From assembly GCF_028453695.1 (NCBI RefSeq), contig NC_135777.1, forward strand, positions 5,631,714-5,695,713: DNA of 64,000 nt, in the 5' to 3' direction. Shown here one piece after another: positions 10,803 through 22,411 of the stretch. This stretch comes from Augochlora pura (taxonomy: Eukaryota; Arthropoda; Insecta; Hymenoptera; Halictidae). How positions within the stretch are numbered: position 1 is the stretch's first letter; every line of letters begins with the position of its first letter. The translations under genes were made by a program, and so were the position numbers. Below the pieces are notes generated by a model. The model ran no database searches, was not told the origin of the DNA, and worked only from the letters and a program-made list of their open reading frames with translations.

Positions 10803-11566
10803 TTAAAAAGCCTTTCAGCCTCGGCTGACAACGAGAGAAGCAGCCGATCCGTATATACCCGGGCGCAAATTTCGCAACGGTAAGATTAATCGTCGATGAT
10901 CAGGGTCGGGCGCCATTAGGGATATTATTATATTCAGGGAATAAGGGGTTGACATCGTGTTTCCGGTATGTTTGGCGTGACTTTGCAGGCAGTGCCGGTG
11001 GTCGCGGATGGGTCCTCCGCACCTCCCTCCACCAGCGACGACAAAGTCCGCGCGGCGTAGTTATTATAATAATTCCACGGGAAACTTCGTCCCTCCGTCG
11101 CCATTATTCTCGGACGAGATAACCGGTTAATAAAACTCGGGAACGGTTTACATCGTGAGCCGGGCGCACGCGTGGTTCGATTAAAAGAACCGCGTCCCGC
11201 CACCCCCTCCTCCCCCCCACGTATCGCCCCGCGTGATTTTCCGGTTGTCCCGTTACTGCGAATCGACCGTTTTATTACGGCGTAATAAAAGAATAAATTA
11301 CCGGTTATCGTCCCGTTTAAATGCGAAACAGAGAATCCATATTGTCCGCGACGCGTATTATCTCTAATAAACCGATACGGCTCGACGCAAATATTTTCGC
11401 GAATTGCGCGCGGCGGTGTTTTCCGGTCGGGCCGTTCGATTTTCGTTGCCGCGTTTCCCAACGATACTAGACCCCCACCCCCCCCCCTCTTCCTCTCCCC
11501 CTTCCTTCCTCTGGCGTGAAATCTTCAGCGAAACGACAGCCAGCGTATTATTGGCTTGGCAATTAA

Positions 11567-12055
11567 CCTCTTAGACACGGCTGGATTTTGCGCAAAGAAA
11601 ATTTCTTCATAACTAAATTGTCATTTTTCTTACTATATATATTTTCTCCATACAACTATTTATAGTATTAATTACATATATTTCTTTCTTAGTATATTGT
11701 ACATACGCACGTTCACTTCAATCGTCTACTTTCACCCCTTGCACTCGGCTGTCCCTTCTCAGGGGACATCGTAATTCTAGTATATGACTAAACATTAAAG
11801 TTTATTAGCGATTTGCAACTATTTCTCGGTGTCTACAAATTCATAGAAATCGAATATTATTATAACAATATTATATATACATATACATATAAACATATAT
11901 ATCGTATACTATATAATAATATAAATGTTTATAAGCTCTGCTAGGTAACATCCATGATGGCGTCGAGTGCTAAGGGTTAATAATTAATAAAACAATTGAG
12001 TGAAGCACGAAACATTCACGAAAGCCACTGGCAATGGCGCGTCGTGCCTAAGAGG
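11567..12055. mobile_element. TTAA-flanked MITE (CCTCTTAG ends), host of a second MITE
   Basis: TTAA at 11563-11566 and 12056-12059 border ends CCTCTTAGACACG and CGTGCCTAAGAGG, which are near-inverted. The interior is AT-rich and contains another TTAA-type element at 11735-11976. No coding sequence. Confidence 0.7.
11735..11976. mobile_element. TTAA-type MITE nested in the 11567-12055 element
   Basis: The left end CCCCTTGCACTCGG and the right end GTCGAGTGCTAAGGG are inverted relatives of the CCCTTTGCACTCG family. TTAA follows on the right (11977-11980); the left target has decayed to TTCA. Its position wholly within another element shows it inserted later. Confidence 0.65.
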
Positions 12056-12059
12056 TTAA

Positions 12060-14191
12060 GTGATTGCGGATTTTGTTAATAGACGGTCTCAGCTCATTCT
12101 TTTGTTTTATCAACGAGCCCAAAGTATTTAAGTTATATTGTTGTCCTACTGTTTGGACTTTAGTCTTCAATTTAGCAAGAAAATTGTATCGATTAGTTAT
12201 TTAGACGGCATTCTGCCGTCGTACGGTACAAACCGATCGCATTTCGCCAAACTTTTCGGAGGAAGATACCGCGCGCCGCGTCGTTGTAAAACCCGTTGTA
12301 ACGATCGCGTGGCCCGGTAATTTCATTGCGATTTCTATCGCGTCGTTATCGGACAATTTTCAATATCGTACGAGTTCCGCGCGCCGCCTCTCTTTTGCTT
12401 AAACAGCTCGTAAACCCTCGTCGCCGCCCCCCCCCCCCCCCCCCGGTGGCAATTTCCCCTCCGCGTAATTCGCGTCGATACAAGACACCGCTTCGCTATT
12501 AGATTGTCCGCGGGCTAATTTTATCGCGACCTTTATCGCGCCGTTATCGAGCAATTTTCCCCGATTCTTTCGCGCGTGACCGCAATCAAATCGCCGGACA
12601 CGCTGTATTATTCGATCGGCACACAAGCGGAGATTATTCGCGAGTTAATACGTCGGTGCGACGGTTTATCTTATCGCCGTCCCTTTTGTTTGACCGTTCA
12701 ATTATCTGTCGCGATAAGGACCGCGCGCCCTTGAAGACCGCCGGCTCTCCGTCGACGCCAATTAGACGGACCAAACACGCTGCTTGATTTCGCGAAAAAC
12801 AAATCTCTATATTAACGTTAACGGAGAATTTACGATACATTTAATTTCCATTTACTTTCCATTTAATTTAGCCCGATACAATTTTATCATAATTTACCAT
12901 ATTCTATTATTCGTGAGCGTGGTAAATCGGCGCTCGTTCCCATGGACCGATCGCAATAGAAACGGACGACGAGGAGAAAAATCTTGGAACGCCGACGGAT
13001 TATACGCATCTGTCCGTCGTGTTGCGTCGTGCGCGGATCCTGGAATATCTTTTCCCGCGCGTAGACCAGACCGGAACCCCGCAACAACAATAATGATGTC
13101 GATTTTGTGCGCGCGTCGACCGACCATCCATCATCGACTGGTTATTATTTAAGCCGCAACTTGACGCCATAAATACGTCGTTAGAGGTAAGTCGTTGCGC
13201 CCGGAACAATGTTGTACGCGATGACATTGATGCATCGGGCCTCCATCTTTATCCCGCGCGGCCTGCCTCGCTTATTGCACCCGTCTGGAGGAGCCTCTCT
13301 CCGCGCGCGACGGACAATTAGCCTGCTGTCGAATTCACGGAACGGTTTCTCGATCCCGTAGCGACGCGATATCTCCACGAATTAGAAATCTAGCCCGAGC
13401 CTACGGATTTCTTTCGGAGCTTCCGAGACATTGTTAGGGTTCTCGCATTCTAAGCTAGCCTAACCTGGGAATCCGAGGACTCGCGTGAAGTTGGCTACCG
13501 TTGCGAATAAATAAGCAACCGAACGAATCACTAGCCTGAGTTTTCGAGAGAAGTTCGGCGCGAGAGGACGCGGAACGCGAGGAGTGCGTGCCAAGTCGAT
13601 GTTGGACTCGAAAAGAGCATCGATACCGTGCGCGGCGGATCGAACAGAGCAGAAAGAGAGGGAGAGATTACGCGTAGGGGAACAGAAGCTAACTCGAATG
13701 ACTTTGCAGGCAACAATCGAGGGAGAAAGGTGGACGCATAATGGTCGGAGATCAAGAACCATAATAGACCTTAGGGGTATACGCGGCGGGGCACCAACCG
13801 ACCGACTGACTGACTTATTTGTATTATGGCATTATAGAGGCAACCCTATATCCGGGGGCCCTGTTCGGCCAGGATCGAGCCGACGGTCACGAAGCCGTAG
13901 GGACGCCCATGCAGTTGACCTGCACCGCCTAATTTGATGCTTTAACCTATTGTCGGTGCACGACGCCGTTTCTATAAGGCGAGCTCCTCTGTCAGGCATG
14001 CTGCCTCCTTCCTCTCTCTCTCTCCCCCACCCCGCTACCGTTTTTCGGCACAATTTCTGGACAGGATGCGCGGCTGGAATCCCGGTCATTGTACAATGTT
14101 CGCGTCAATTTCCGAGACGGTTGATCCGCGTTCGACAACGGTCACGGATTAGTTTTTATTGGTCAGCTATAGAACGGTATATATGACTCAC
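12060..14191. other. Gene-free CpG-rich stretch
   Basis: Same texture as 4.7-8.4 kb, including C18 at 12427 and a run of PuPy-balanced unique DNA. No exon with proper splice sites and a recognisable product was found. Confidence 0.5.
12427..12444. repeat. Poly-C run of 18
   Basis: Eighteen C in a row. Similar shorter runs are at 8155-8164, 11478-11487 and 14907-14918, and a G14 run is at 39624-39637. Confidence 0.9.
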
Positions 14192-14195
14192 TTAA

Positions 14196-14575
14196 CCCTT
14201 TGCACTCCAAGCCATTTTAGATCTAAATCTAAAATAATTCTTCTGTCTTATAACATTTAAAGAAGTGTATTTTTCTAAAATTAAACTTAAAATTAAACTA
14301 AATTTATATTGTATATATATAAATTTAGTTTAATTTTAAGTTTAATTTTAGAAAAATTTTAATTGTTAAATATGGCACTGTTGGCATGAATCAGTTATGG
14401 CACAGTTGACATAATCAATATATATATATATACCAAATTAGTTCTCGTGATTCATACCAACAGTGCCATATTTAACAATTTTTCTAAAATTAAACGTTGT
14501 TGCTATAAAAATTGTTTTAAAGGGTGACAAAACAATATCAGTGGTGCCTGAGAGTCACCATACGAGTGCAAATGG
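14196..14575. mobile_element. TTAA-flanked MITE, same family, with a perfect 39-bp hairpin inside
   Basis: It is flanked by TTAA (14192-14195 and 14576-14579). The ends CCCTTTGCACTC and GAGTGCAAATGG are inverted relatives of the element at 3429. Inside is a perfect inverted repeat, 14270-14308 against 14318-14356, with a 9-base loop. A second inverted block repeats GTTAAATATGGCACTGTTGG on one side and its inverse on the other. No ORF. Confidence 0.8.
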
Positions 14576-16774
14576 TTAAAAACCTCTAAGGGCAGTTTTG
14601 ATCATCTTGGTTTTGACCATCTACATGTTTCGTAAAGAAAAATTCAATTTGTTCAGCTTGAACGGGTCCGAGGCTCTTTTCCTTTCTCTAGAAAAATATT
14701 CAAATTAATAACGATAATGATGATAATAATAGAGATAAGGTCGGGGCGAGAGCCAGTTAACGCCAGCCAGGTTTACAACCCTAAATTGTATTTTATTATC
14801 CAAGCGTACTTCTATTTATTGACTTCGGATTCGCCTCTCGGCAGAGATGCGTCCTCCACCTGGTCACCGACAGCGTACAAAGTAGATTAACAATGGCCGT
14901 GCCTGTCCCCCCCCCCCCTCCCTCCCTCCTTTCTTTGATCCGTCGTAACCCTACTGACTACCGTCGTGCCGCCCCTTCTGCAAACAGATCGAAATATTTA
15001 TTCGGAAAGCAATGCCGGCCCCGCCGGGGAAACTCGGTCCGAGTGAATCTGGAAACAAGCTGCTCGGAAATTCTTGTGATCGTTGTAACGAACGCGATCC
15101 CGTAGGAAAACAGAGGATCGGATCTCGCCCGGGGCGGTCTCTTTCTGGAACATTGAGTTCCTGCGTGATACGAGCGGCCGCGGCGAAAGAATTTGTCCGT
15201 TTCCGACGGGCTCCGACGTCGACGAGCCGGCGAGGTCTGCGAGGGATCACAGGTACAGGTCCACGCTACCTTCCACAGATTTTCTGTTATTCTGAAAAGT
15301 GACAAATCGGCGAATTAGACAATTAACGTTAGAAAGACTGAAACTTGGTATATTTATTCATTCGCTTAAAATGTACGAATATAAATACATAAATGATTTC
15401 TTTTTTCAAAGTGAAGTAAAATTTTTTTATTGTTAATACTTACTAATAACTTGTTGTATGACCGTAAATAATATAAGAAATATTAAATATTAATTTTAAA
15501 CAAGTTTCTTCACGCATTAGTGATTCTTTCACAATGCAGTCATTTTGACTGCTTTGGGGCAATGTAGGTATAACACATACCGGAAATGAAAGAGGGAGGG
15601 TGGAGGCAACTGCAACGATTAATAAACGCATTTATATGTTGTAGAAAAAGTCACAAAATTCTAAGAAGCTGTGTCATTGTGCAATTGTTTTTCTAATTGA
15701 AATTGAAAAGCAAGCAAAACGGCTACCTTGGGCAATCTAGTGTTAATCCGAGCACGTGATCGGTGTACGATACGAACGTTCACGTTCCGTCGAAAGCATC
15801 GGCCAAGCAACATTTTATTCGCCTCTTCTGTCGCCGATGAATTCGGGCGGGCGCGGAATCCGTCCCCGAAACAAACACGCGTCAACCGCGTCCTCGCAAC
15901 CCCGTTCAATTAACTAATTGGAACGATTGTTGTTATTAATTTTGTCCGGGACTCCGGAACTCCGTGATTCCCGTAGCTGCGCCAGGGCAGCGCAGGGGGT
16001 TAAGGGGGGTGGGATGTGCACCGTATGAACCGGGGGAATGGAATTTTACTTAAAAGCTTGTTCGATCGTCGTTGCGTCGCGCCACGCCGGCACGGACCGG
16101 AGGGCGGAGGGTAAGGGTGCGATATTCAATTAGCGACAACGATGACACATCGTTGTCTTCGTCCGTCGCCAAACGAAGCGGAAAGGACCCTCTCGGGGGC
16201 TGACCAGCTGTTAGCATAAAGCCTTCGTCCCTGCGAATATTATTCTCTCCGTCCACAGAAGTCGTTCGTTCCTCGGCGCGTCTCATAAAAATTACGAGAA
16301 TACGCGTTCGACGCCGCTCCCCGTGATTCCTGTTCGTGATTTACGCACGGACGAGCCGAATTATTTCGACGCGTGGAACGCGAAAAAAAAAATGTCGGTG
16401 CGCGCGTATTGGCTGCCAAAGTAGTTTTGTTAATGAAATTGGTCGATCCTTCCACAGCCAGCAACTACCAATAAAAGTCGATTCGTTCGAATGCATGGTG
16501 TTCGTTTCGATAAATTACGAGAATTTTTTCCTAAATTAATGTTACCAATTTTGCCGTTTATGAAAATAAGCTCGTTAAAATAATTACGAAACGATAGAAA
16601 TATCTACGAAGCTTCCGTATCTCGCGATCGGACCGTGCAATTTTTATTTCGCGTGAAAAAGTCCTTGTAGGACCATCTTAGCATTTAATAATACTTCATT
16701 TTTTCTTATAAACTATTCCCCCATATTTCATATAAGTCTTATAATTCTAGTTTCAACAATTAATCAATTCGCCT

Positions 16775-17115
16775 CAATTATATATTTTTTATTTTATAGA
16801 TTAGCTACATTTATTGAAATAAAATGTCTCAATGAAAATAAAATCTGTAATAAAAATTGTCATTAAATTCTATATTAAATCAAAAAAATATTTCAGAATC
16901 ATAATATTTATTTATGTCCGATTGTAGCGATATCAGGAGTATCATTATCAATTATATATTTGTTATTTTATAGATTAGCTACATTTATTGTAATAAAATT
17001 TCTCAATGAAAATGAAATCTGTAATAAAAATTGTCATTAAATTCTATATTAAATCAAAAAAATATTTCAGAATCATAATATTTATTTATATCCGATTGTA
17101 GCGATATTAGGAGTA
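16775..17115. repeat. 174-bp AT-rich tandem duplication
   Basis: The segments from 16775 and from 16949 match closely for about 165 bases (shared TAGATTAGCTACATTTATTG, TTGTCATTAAATTCTATAT and CCGATTGTAGCGATAT), with a period of 174. They differ at scattered bases, so the duplication is recent but not new. No gene. Confidence 0.9.
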
Positions 17116-17881
17116 CACTCGATATCGTACAGCTTAGCCAAAGGATCGCCAATGAGCTTCGTCCGTGTCTCGTAATCGCGCGGCATGTGTGTTCAGAAAA
17201 GAGCACGGCTCGTCGAGGGACAATTGTCAAACGATCGCGGCGGATGTTTCTAAATTTTCGAACAGAGCGTAGCCGCGACGCGCGGTGCCGATAACGAACG
17301 ATTTTTCCCAAGGAACTGCGAGGAATTCGCGAGGGGTCGCGCGTAGATCGGCACCGCGGATATCCAACGGACGAGTTAATGGCGGAAAAAGGGAAGAAAG
17401 CCGGGCCGGTGTAACTGCCTTGGCGAACGAGTGAACACAGTCGGAATCGAGTCGAGTGAAGCGACGTAGGCCAGGGTGGGCCATAAACAAGTGCTTACCG
17501 CAATCTAATGCGTCTGTAATTGCTCGAGCACCAGTATCTTCCCCAACGGTCCCACTTGCTCCCGCGATTTAATTACTATGTAAATGTCGCATTCCCTAAA
17601 CTGTCCGTTTCCCCTTCCCCGGCCTCCCTCCCGCCCTCCTCCACCAACGCCGCCGCCGCCGCCTCCACCTCCTCCTGCCAACCCCTCCGCGCCCCGCGAC
17701 CGTGCCCGTGCCCCTGCTGTCCCCTTTTCCCGCTGTCGCCCGATGTCCTTAATTACTTTATACGTTATTATAGCCCACCAACTACTGTCGACCGTACTCA
17801 CTCCATCCGACAGCCCCTGGCATCGTTTCACTCCATTCCGGTCCGCCATATTGTTCGCCGGGCTTTAAACTCCAATCTCTT

Positions 17882-17955
17882 AACATTTTTGCTCCTCCTC
17901 CTCCTCTGCACTCGCTCTCTCTTCCTCTTCTGTTTCCTCTCTCCCTCTCTCTCAC

Positions 17956-17995
<40 letters not shown>
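17882..17995. repeat. (CTC)/(TC)n tract
   Basis: CTC triplets at 17892-17905 grade into TC-rich sequence and a pure (TC) run at about 17959-17994. The Leu/Ser-rich ORFs here are produced by the repeat. Confidence 0.92.
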
Positions 17996-18001
<6 letters not shown>

Positions 18002-19568
18002 TTACAGGACTGTATACATACCGAATAACAATCGTTCGACTAAAGTGTCTTCAACCCTTTCTTCTGAAAAAAAAGAACATCAATGTTATTCCGTTTCCAG
18101 TTCGGTTTCGAGATTTGCCATCTCCGCGAATAATTCTAGTTAATGACGCGGGCGACTGTGTTAGAGGCGGCGCACGGGTTACGAGAACGGAAATAACGAG
18201 ACACGTAATTCCGTGCCGTGCCCGTTATAAAGTACATCGGGAGACGGCCATGCGATCAAAACGTAGTTAAGCGCCGCGGGCATTCGAAACTGCTAAATAC
18301 GTTTTTAAAGATCGGGCCACCGGAGAGGTTACTCGACTCACGAAACACCGGCACAATTGTCCGCCACGGCGGAAACCTAATTTTCTTGTACCAGCATTTC
18401 GATCTTGTTCCGTTTTCGATATACCAGATTGCCTCTGTGTATAATTTCGATGAAAGAAGTAACACCAATTTTGGGGTTATGTTCAAACTAAACGGATCAT
18501 ATTGTGAAACAGGCTTTTTCAAGAAATTGCGCGTTATCTCTATGAAAAATTATCCGGAAGACTTGCGACGCGCGTGTCGCTTAACAAACCGGTCGAAACG
18601 AATGTTTCCCAGGTTCCTGGCATATTTGCAAACGTCGTCCGATGAACGCCGGTGCTTGCGCGAACCGTTCGAGGACTATCAATCGCGTCTGCCCCGTTTT
18701 TGGCAGAGAGCATCGGCTGATCGGATCGACACGATCCTCTTTGTCTGTGGCCCTAGTAAGTCTTAGCCGGTGGACAGTATAAATGGGTTCGCTGTCCACA
18801 GGAGTCCGATAATTTGGCAGCGGAGAGGGTTGTAAGAGGGCTCCCGGACCAGTTTGTCAGCGACCGATGTACCTAAGAGGGTCATCCGACTCCGCTACGT
18901 CAATTTGTCTCGCACCGCAATGGATAAACTTGCTGCGCGATCTGTCACCGGCGATTCTCATTGAAATTCGATCGACCGTAAACAGTTTGCTGCTCGTACT
19001 TTGAATGTTACGTCCCTGCGCCATATAAATGCGATGGCGAAACGCGCAACGTTCTGCGGAACAATACAATGGTTTAAATATCATTTAAAGAAAATTTTAT
19101 AAAATCTTATAAATATCAAGTACAGGCAGTCCTTAGAGATCTTACCGCAAAGCGCAATGCGAATTGCGGCGAGGATCATCTGCTCCTGAAAATGTTAAAG
19201 AAGCGTCAATTGATGCAGTGCCAGAAGCATTTAATTTCAATATAATTAATATTTTCCGGCAACCGACTAACCTTCGAGAGGGGAGTCATAGTTAAAATAT
19301 AAATTTTGTTACATTGCAGGCGTAATGTATGCACTGTTATGACTAAAAATGCTAGTAGACACATTTCACAATGTATACGTAATTATTATTTGCATACTCG
19401 AGTCGTAATTAAATAATTATAAACGATTTTCATTTTGTTTTTCAATACTGAATTTCCAAGCAAATGATTCATACCGCGTCTCCCATAAGAACCCGTGTTA
19501 AAACCGGCACGGTATTTTTGCTGCTTGCAAACGACCGAATAGCGCCACTAAATTGCAACGGCAAAACG

Positions 19569-19697
19569 CCCAAACTGTTCGCCGAATAGTTCCGCGAAGG
19601 ACCGACAGATGGCGCACCATGTAGTTTTTATTCCTTAGAATAAAATGGTGGTGCCATCTGTGGAGCGCTCTAAGTACTAATTAGCGAACAGTTTGGG
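19569..19697. promoter_or_regulatory. 129-bp imperfect inverted repeat with two facing CTCF-like cores, upstream of UPF0488
   Basis: Outer arms CCCAAACTGTTCGC (19569-19582) and its exact inverse (19684-19697); inner arms ACAGATGGCGCACCAT (19605-19620) and the near-inverse at 19645-19661. The spacers between outer and inner arms are both 22 bases although their sequence has diverged. The inner arms contain AGATGGCGC and AGATGGCAC, which fit the CTCF core AGRKGGCRS, facing each other. The block ends 181 bp before the UPF0488 ATG. Promoter, insulator or old MITE cannot be told apart by eye. Confidence 0.6.
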
Positions 19698-19877
19698 GTT
19701 TTTAACGCTATTATAATTGTCGCTGTACGGGCGTCGAAAGGAGCTTCACTGTTTTTCCACCAGAGGTGCCACATATGGTTAAAGTGTGGCATGGAGGATT
19801 GAACAAGAGACGAACGCGATGACAACAAACTGTTAACGATTGAAAAAGTGAATAAAGCTGTTATTTGAAGATTAAGA

Positions 19878-20522
19878 ATGCCTCCTAAGCCGGTATATTT
19901 ATTGATATGTGTATTCACTTTTAATACATATATGTTTGTTTTGTAACTCGTAACCTTTGACAGCAGACTGTACAACTGTGTTTATCGTTTCTAGGGTAAT
20001 AAAAAATCAGCAGCGGTTAAGAAGAGTACTGTGACCCCAGAATCAACAAGTGTTGCGAGCACTTCTGAAAATAAAACTGCAGAAACCGCAAGTGGTTTGA
20101 CGCAAGAAGCCGAGGATCAATTCGAGCTTGAATTATGTTGGTGCATTCAGGAATTAGAAAAATCTTTAACCACTGGCAAATTGTCTAATAAGCAGACGCA
20201 AGATTTAACTAAAAATTTAAATGTCTTAAAAAGCAATGCTGCACCTTTGGTAAAAAAGAGACAAGTAATGAGAAATACTTTAGGGAATTACCGGGAAAAA
20301 ATGGCTTTAGAACAGCAGAAACATGCAAGGACAGCATCGTCCATAAAATTTATGTGTACGTCAAAGCAAAAAGAAAAATGTGTGTTTGTTAAAAAAGCGA
20401 TATGTAAATCAACGAAGGAGCCACAAGATGTAAACAGTGACGATACTTTGTCAAAGACTGATGATGTTTCTGCTAGCAATATCGAGACTATGTTTAAGTT
20501 TAATTTCACAATGAAAGAATAA
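19878..20522 (+). CDS. UPF0488 family protein (C8orf33 / CG14286 type), two exons
   Basis: Exon 1 (19878-19892) encodes only Met-Pro-Pro-Lys-Pro; the intron runs from GTATAT at 19893 to CTAG at 19994; exon 2 (19995-20522) completes a 180-aa protein ending in TAA. Conserved parts seen: EDQFELELCWCIQELEKSL, the Lys-rich LKSNAAPLVKKRQVMRNTLGNYREKM block, and a C-terminal FKFNF, which align with human C8orf33 (LAWCVEQLELGL, PLPRKRQLM.SLFGDYRAQM, FRFNFF). The N-terminus is basic (GNKKSAAVKKS) and the middle is Lys/Ser-rich and probably disordered. The molecular function is unknown. If exon 1 were ignored one would start at an internal codon and miss the conserved MPPK start. AATAAA at 20611 is a fitting polyA signal. 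Confidence 0.88.
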
Positions 20523-20610
20523 TTCTGCATTTTCTACATCTGCCTGTCTAAAAATGTACATACTATTATTTTCCATTAATCGATCAGTATAATGTATTTT
20601 ACTATTTATA

Positions 20611-20616
20611 AATAAA
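20611..20616 (+). promoter_or_regulatory. Polyadenylation signal AATAAA of the UPF0488 gene
   Basis: AATAAA lies 89 bases after the UPF0488 stop codon, in AT-rich sequence, well before the tRNA gene. It is the canonical hexamer at a usual distance. Confidence 0.65.
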
Positions 20617-20791
20617 TAATGCGCTTTATCAAGTCAGTGTTCTTAAATAATTTTCCATTTGGTAGACTAATACACTCATTTTAAACCAAGATCAAATATT
20701 AATTCAGTAACGTAATTACTATTAAATGCAATCGATTTACCAGTTGTTAGCATTCCATTATATACACGAACATTAACGTCGTTTCCAAGAC

Positions 20792-20864
20792 GGTCCTGTG
20801 GCGCAACGGATAACGCGTCTGACTACGGATCAGAAGATTCCAGGTTCGAATCCTGGCAGGATCG
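20792..20864 (+). tRNA. tRNA-Arg(ACG)
   Basis: A 73-nt cloverleaf. The acceptor stem GGTCCTG pairs with CAGGATC (one G-U). The D arm contains GGCGCAACGGATAAC. The anticodon stem TCTGA/TCAGA closes the loop CTACGGA with anticodon ACG, and the T arm is CCAGG-TTCGAAT-CCTGG. Discriminator base G. The internal A box (TGGCGCAACGG) and B box (GGTTCGAATCC) are intact, and no intron is present. A T-run follows six bases later. It lies 269 bp after the UPF0488 stop on the same strand. Confidence 0.97.
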
Positions 20865-20869
20865 ATATA

Positions 20870-20877
20870 TTTTTTTT
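20870..20877 (+). terminator. Pol III T-run terminator of tRNA-Arg
   Basis: Eight T residues start six bases past the tRNA end, the standard RNA polymerase III stop. Confidence 0.85.
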
Positions 20878-21365
20878 CTGTGTTTTTCTTATTTATTTTA
20901 ATATTAACATCAAGGCTTAAATAAATATTCTGTTTCATAAATTTATATGATAAAATTGCAATAAAAAAAAAAGGAAAATGTAAAGATTGAATTGTAACTC
21001 TGACTTGATAATGTATATAGCAAAGGGCATTAAGGTTGCGACTCAAAATAAGAATCCAGTTATGTAAATAAATATTATGTTGTGATATATTTAACAACCA
21101 GTAGTAACAAAGGTATTTCGTCTCTCTTACGTACTTATAGCAACAGAACAGCACTCTTTATCGTATGGTACAAGCTGGAATCCGTACGTAATTATATGTA
21201 TATGTGATACATACACGTAGGATGTCTCAAAAGTCTATCGCAAAATTTTATCAACCTGTCGATGTGGATGCGATTAGAAAGCAAGATTGTTGACGACAGC
21301 CGCGTACGGTCGGCGTTTCTTTCCTGTCGATGTCTCTAGTCAACAGATCATACAAAGAAAATTTT

Positions 21366-21409
21366 TATATATATATATATATATATTAATTTATATATAT
21401 ATATATATA
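21366..21409. repeat. (TA)n microsatellite
   Basis: Two TA runs of about 20 bases each, separated by TTAAT. Confidence 0.92.
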
Positions 21410-21858
21410 AAGCTCAAAAGAATTATGTCGTTTACCCTCGTGAACGCGTGTGAACCTAAAACCTCGGATGATATGAAGTATCAAATATACGAGTTAGGAA
21501 AAAGAATGCATTAGACTCTTACGACGTCCCATACAAATATACATATTCTCCGAAGGGAATTTGCTCGGCCGTTCATTCCTCAGCATTCTTAATAACGTAA
21601 CAGTTGATATATTGTATCTAGAAAAAGAGAAATCAGTTCCCTCCGTGGACCGGGCCAACTGACTCAACTCATTAAGACTCGGTTAATGACTTTGTTACGA
21701 TCCTAAATAGAAATATCCTCTTATTAAAGAAATATGTTTTATTTATTTATTTTGTTTTTTTATTTATCTAGTATAGACTTATATTAAATATATAATTCTT
21801 TTATATCTGTTCATTTCTCTCATTTAAATATTTTCTTTGAATCATCATCTGTTTATCA

Positions 21859-21892
21859 TCATCGTCGTCGTCGTCGTCGTCTTCTTCTTCAA
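21859..21892. repeat. (TCG/TTC)n trinucleotide run
   Basis: CATCATCGTCG...TCGTCTTCTTCTTC, about 11 triplets, in AT-rich DNA with no open frame. Confidence 0.85.
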
Positions 21893-22129
21893 CTTTTTTT
21901 TATCTTTTCGTATCGTTTTAATTTCTTTATTTATTCTCTCTTTTACACGATCTCTCTTTCGTACGCGATAATAATATACGCCCGAGTAAATCACGATACT
22001 GTATCACGCTCTCGACGATTGCAAGCGCGATTTTATTTTCGATTTAATTCTTTATTATGTCGCTTCGGTCGTCTTTGGTAGAAGCACGCGCCACTTCATG
22101 GAACGTCGTATCCTCGTCGTGTTCGCTCA

Positions 22130-22411
22130 TTAGAGAATTTCTTCGGTCGCGTCTCTCTGTTCCCTGAGTCGGTGTACAACCATTTCAGTCTTCGCCATTT
22201 TTTTTCCCTTACCAACACACAATTTCTCACTTTCCTTTTCGTTTTCGCACACTTGTTCCTTCATTTCACAGGCTAAATCGACGCCGCAGCAACTCACGGA
22301 CACGTTAACATAAAAGTAATAATCGTTAACAGACGTTGCTCTAGGTTCGCTACGGTTCAACAATTTGCACAAGAATTGGCAGGTCTTGCGAGATGCTACT
22401 AGACATAACAA
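22130..22411 (-). other. Unassigned cysteine-containing ORF, possibly an exon
   Basis: The minus-strand frame reads CQFLCKLLNRSEP, DYYFYVNVSVSCCGVDLAC and then a charged KEQVCENEKESEKLCVG stretch, ending in TAA. GTAAGG at the GTGTTG junction and GTGAGT after the NVS codons could be donors, and TCTAG near 22400 an acceptor. I recognise no family. It is the only ORF between 20.9 and 26.3 kb whose composition looks protein-like, but it may be chance. Confidence 0.15.

Larger units (their letters stand above)
14580..19500. other. Gene-free stretch before UPF0488
   Basis: Holds the 174-bp duplication and the TC tract. The longest ORF (18218-18766 plus, 182 aa) shows no family resemblance and no codon-like regularity. 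Otherwise unique DNA. Confidence 0.5.

Noticed and set aside
10934..11461. 175-aa minus-strand ORF
   Set aside because: Low-complexity, Arg/Gly-rich, no homologue recognised.
17520..18143. 207-aa Pro/Ser/Leu-rich ORF
   Set aside because: Produced by CTC/TC repeats; no domain and no splice context.
18218..18766. 182-aa ORF
   Set aside because: Longest ORF in the left part, but no recognisable family or motif; could be chance in CpG-rich DNA where stops are rare.
21287..21514. ORF with Ile-Tyr repeats
   Set aside because: Created by the (TA)n microsatellite.
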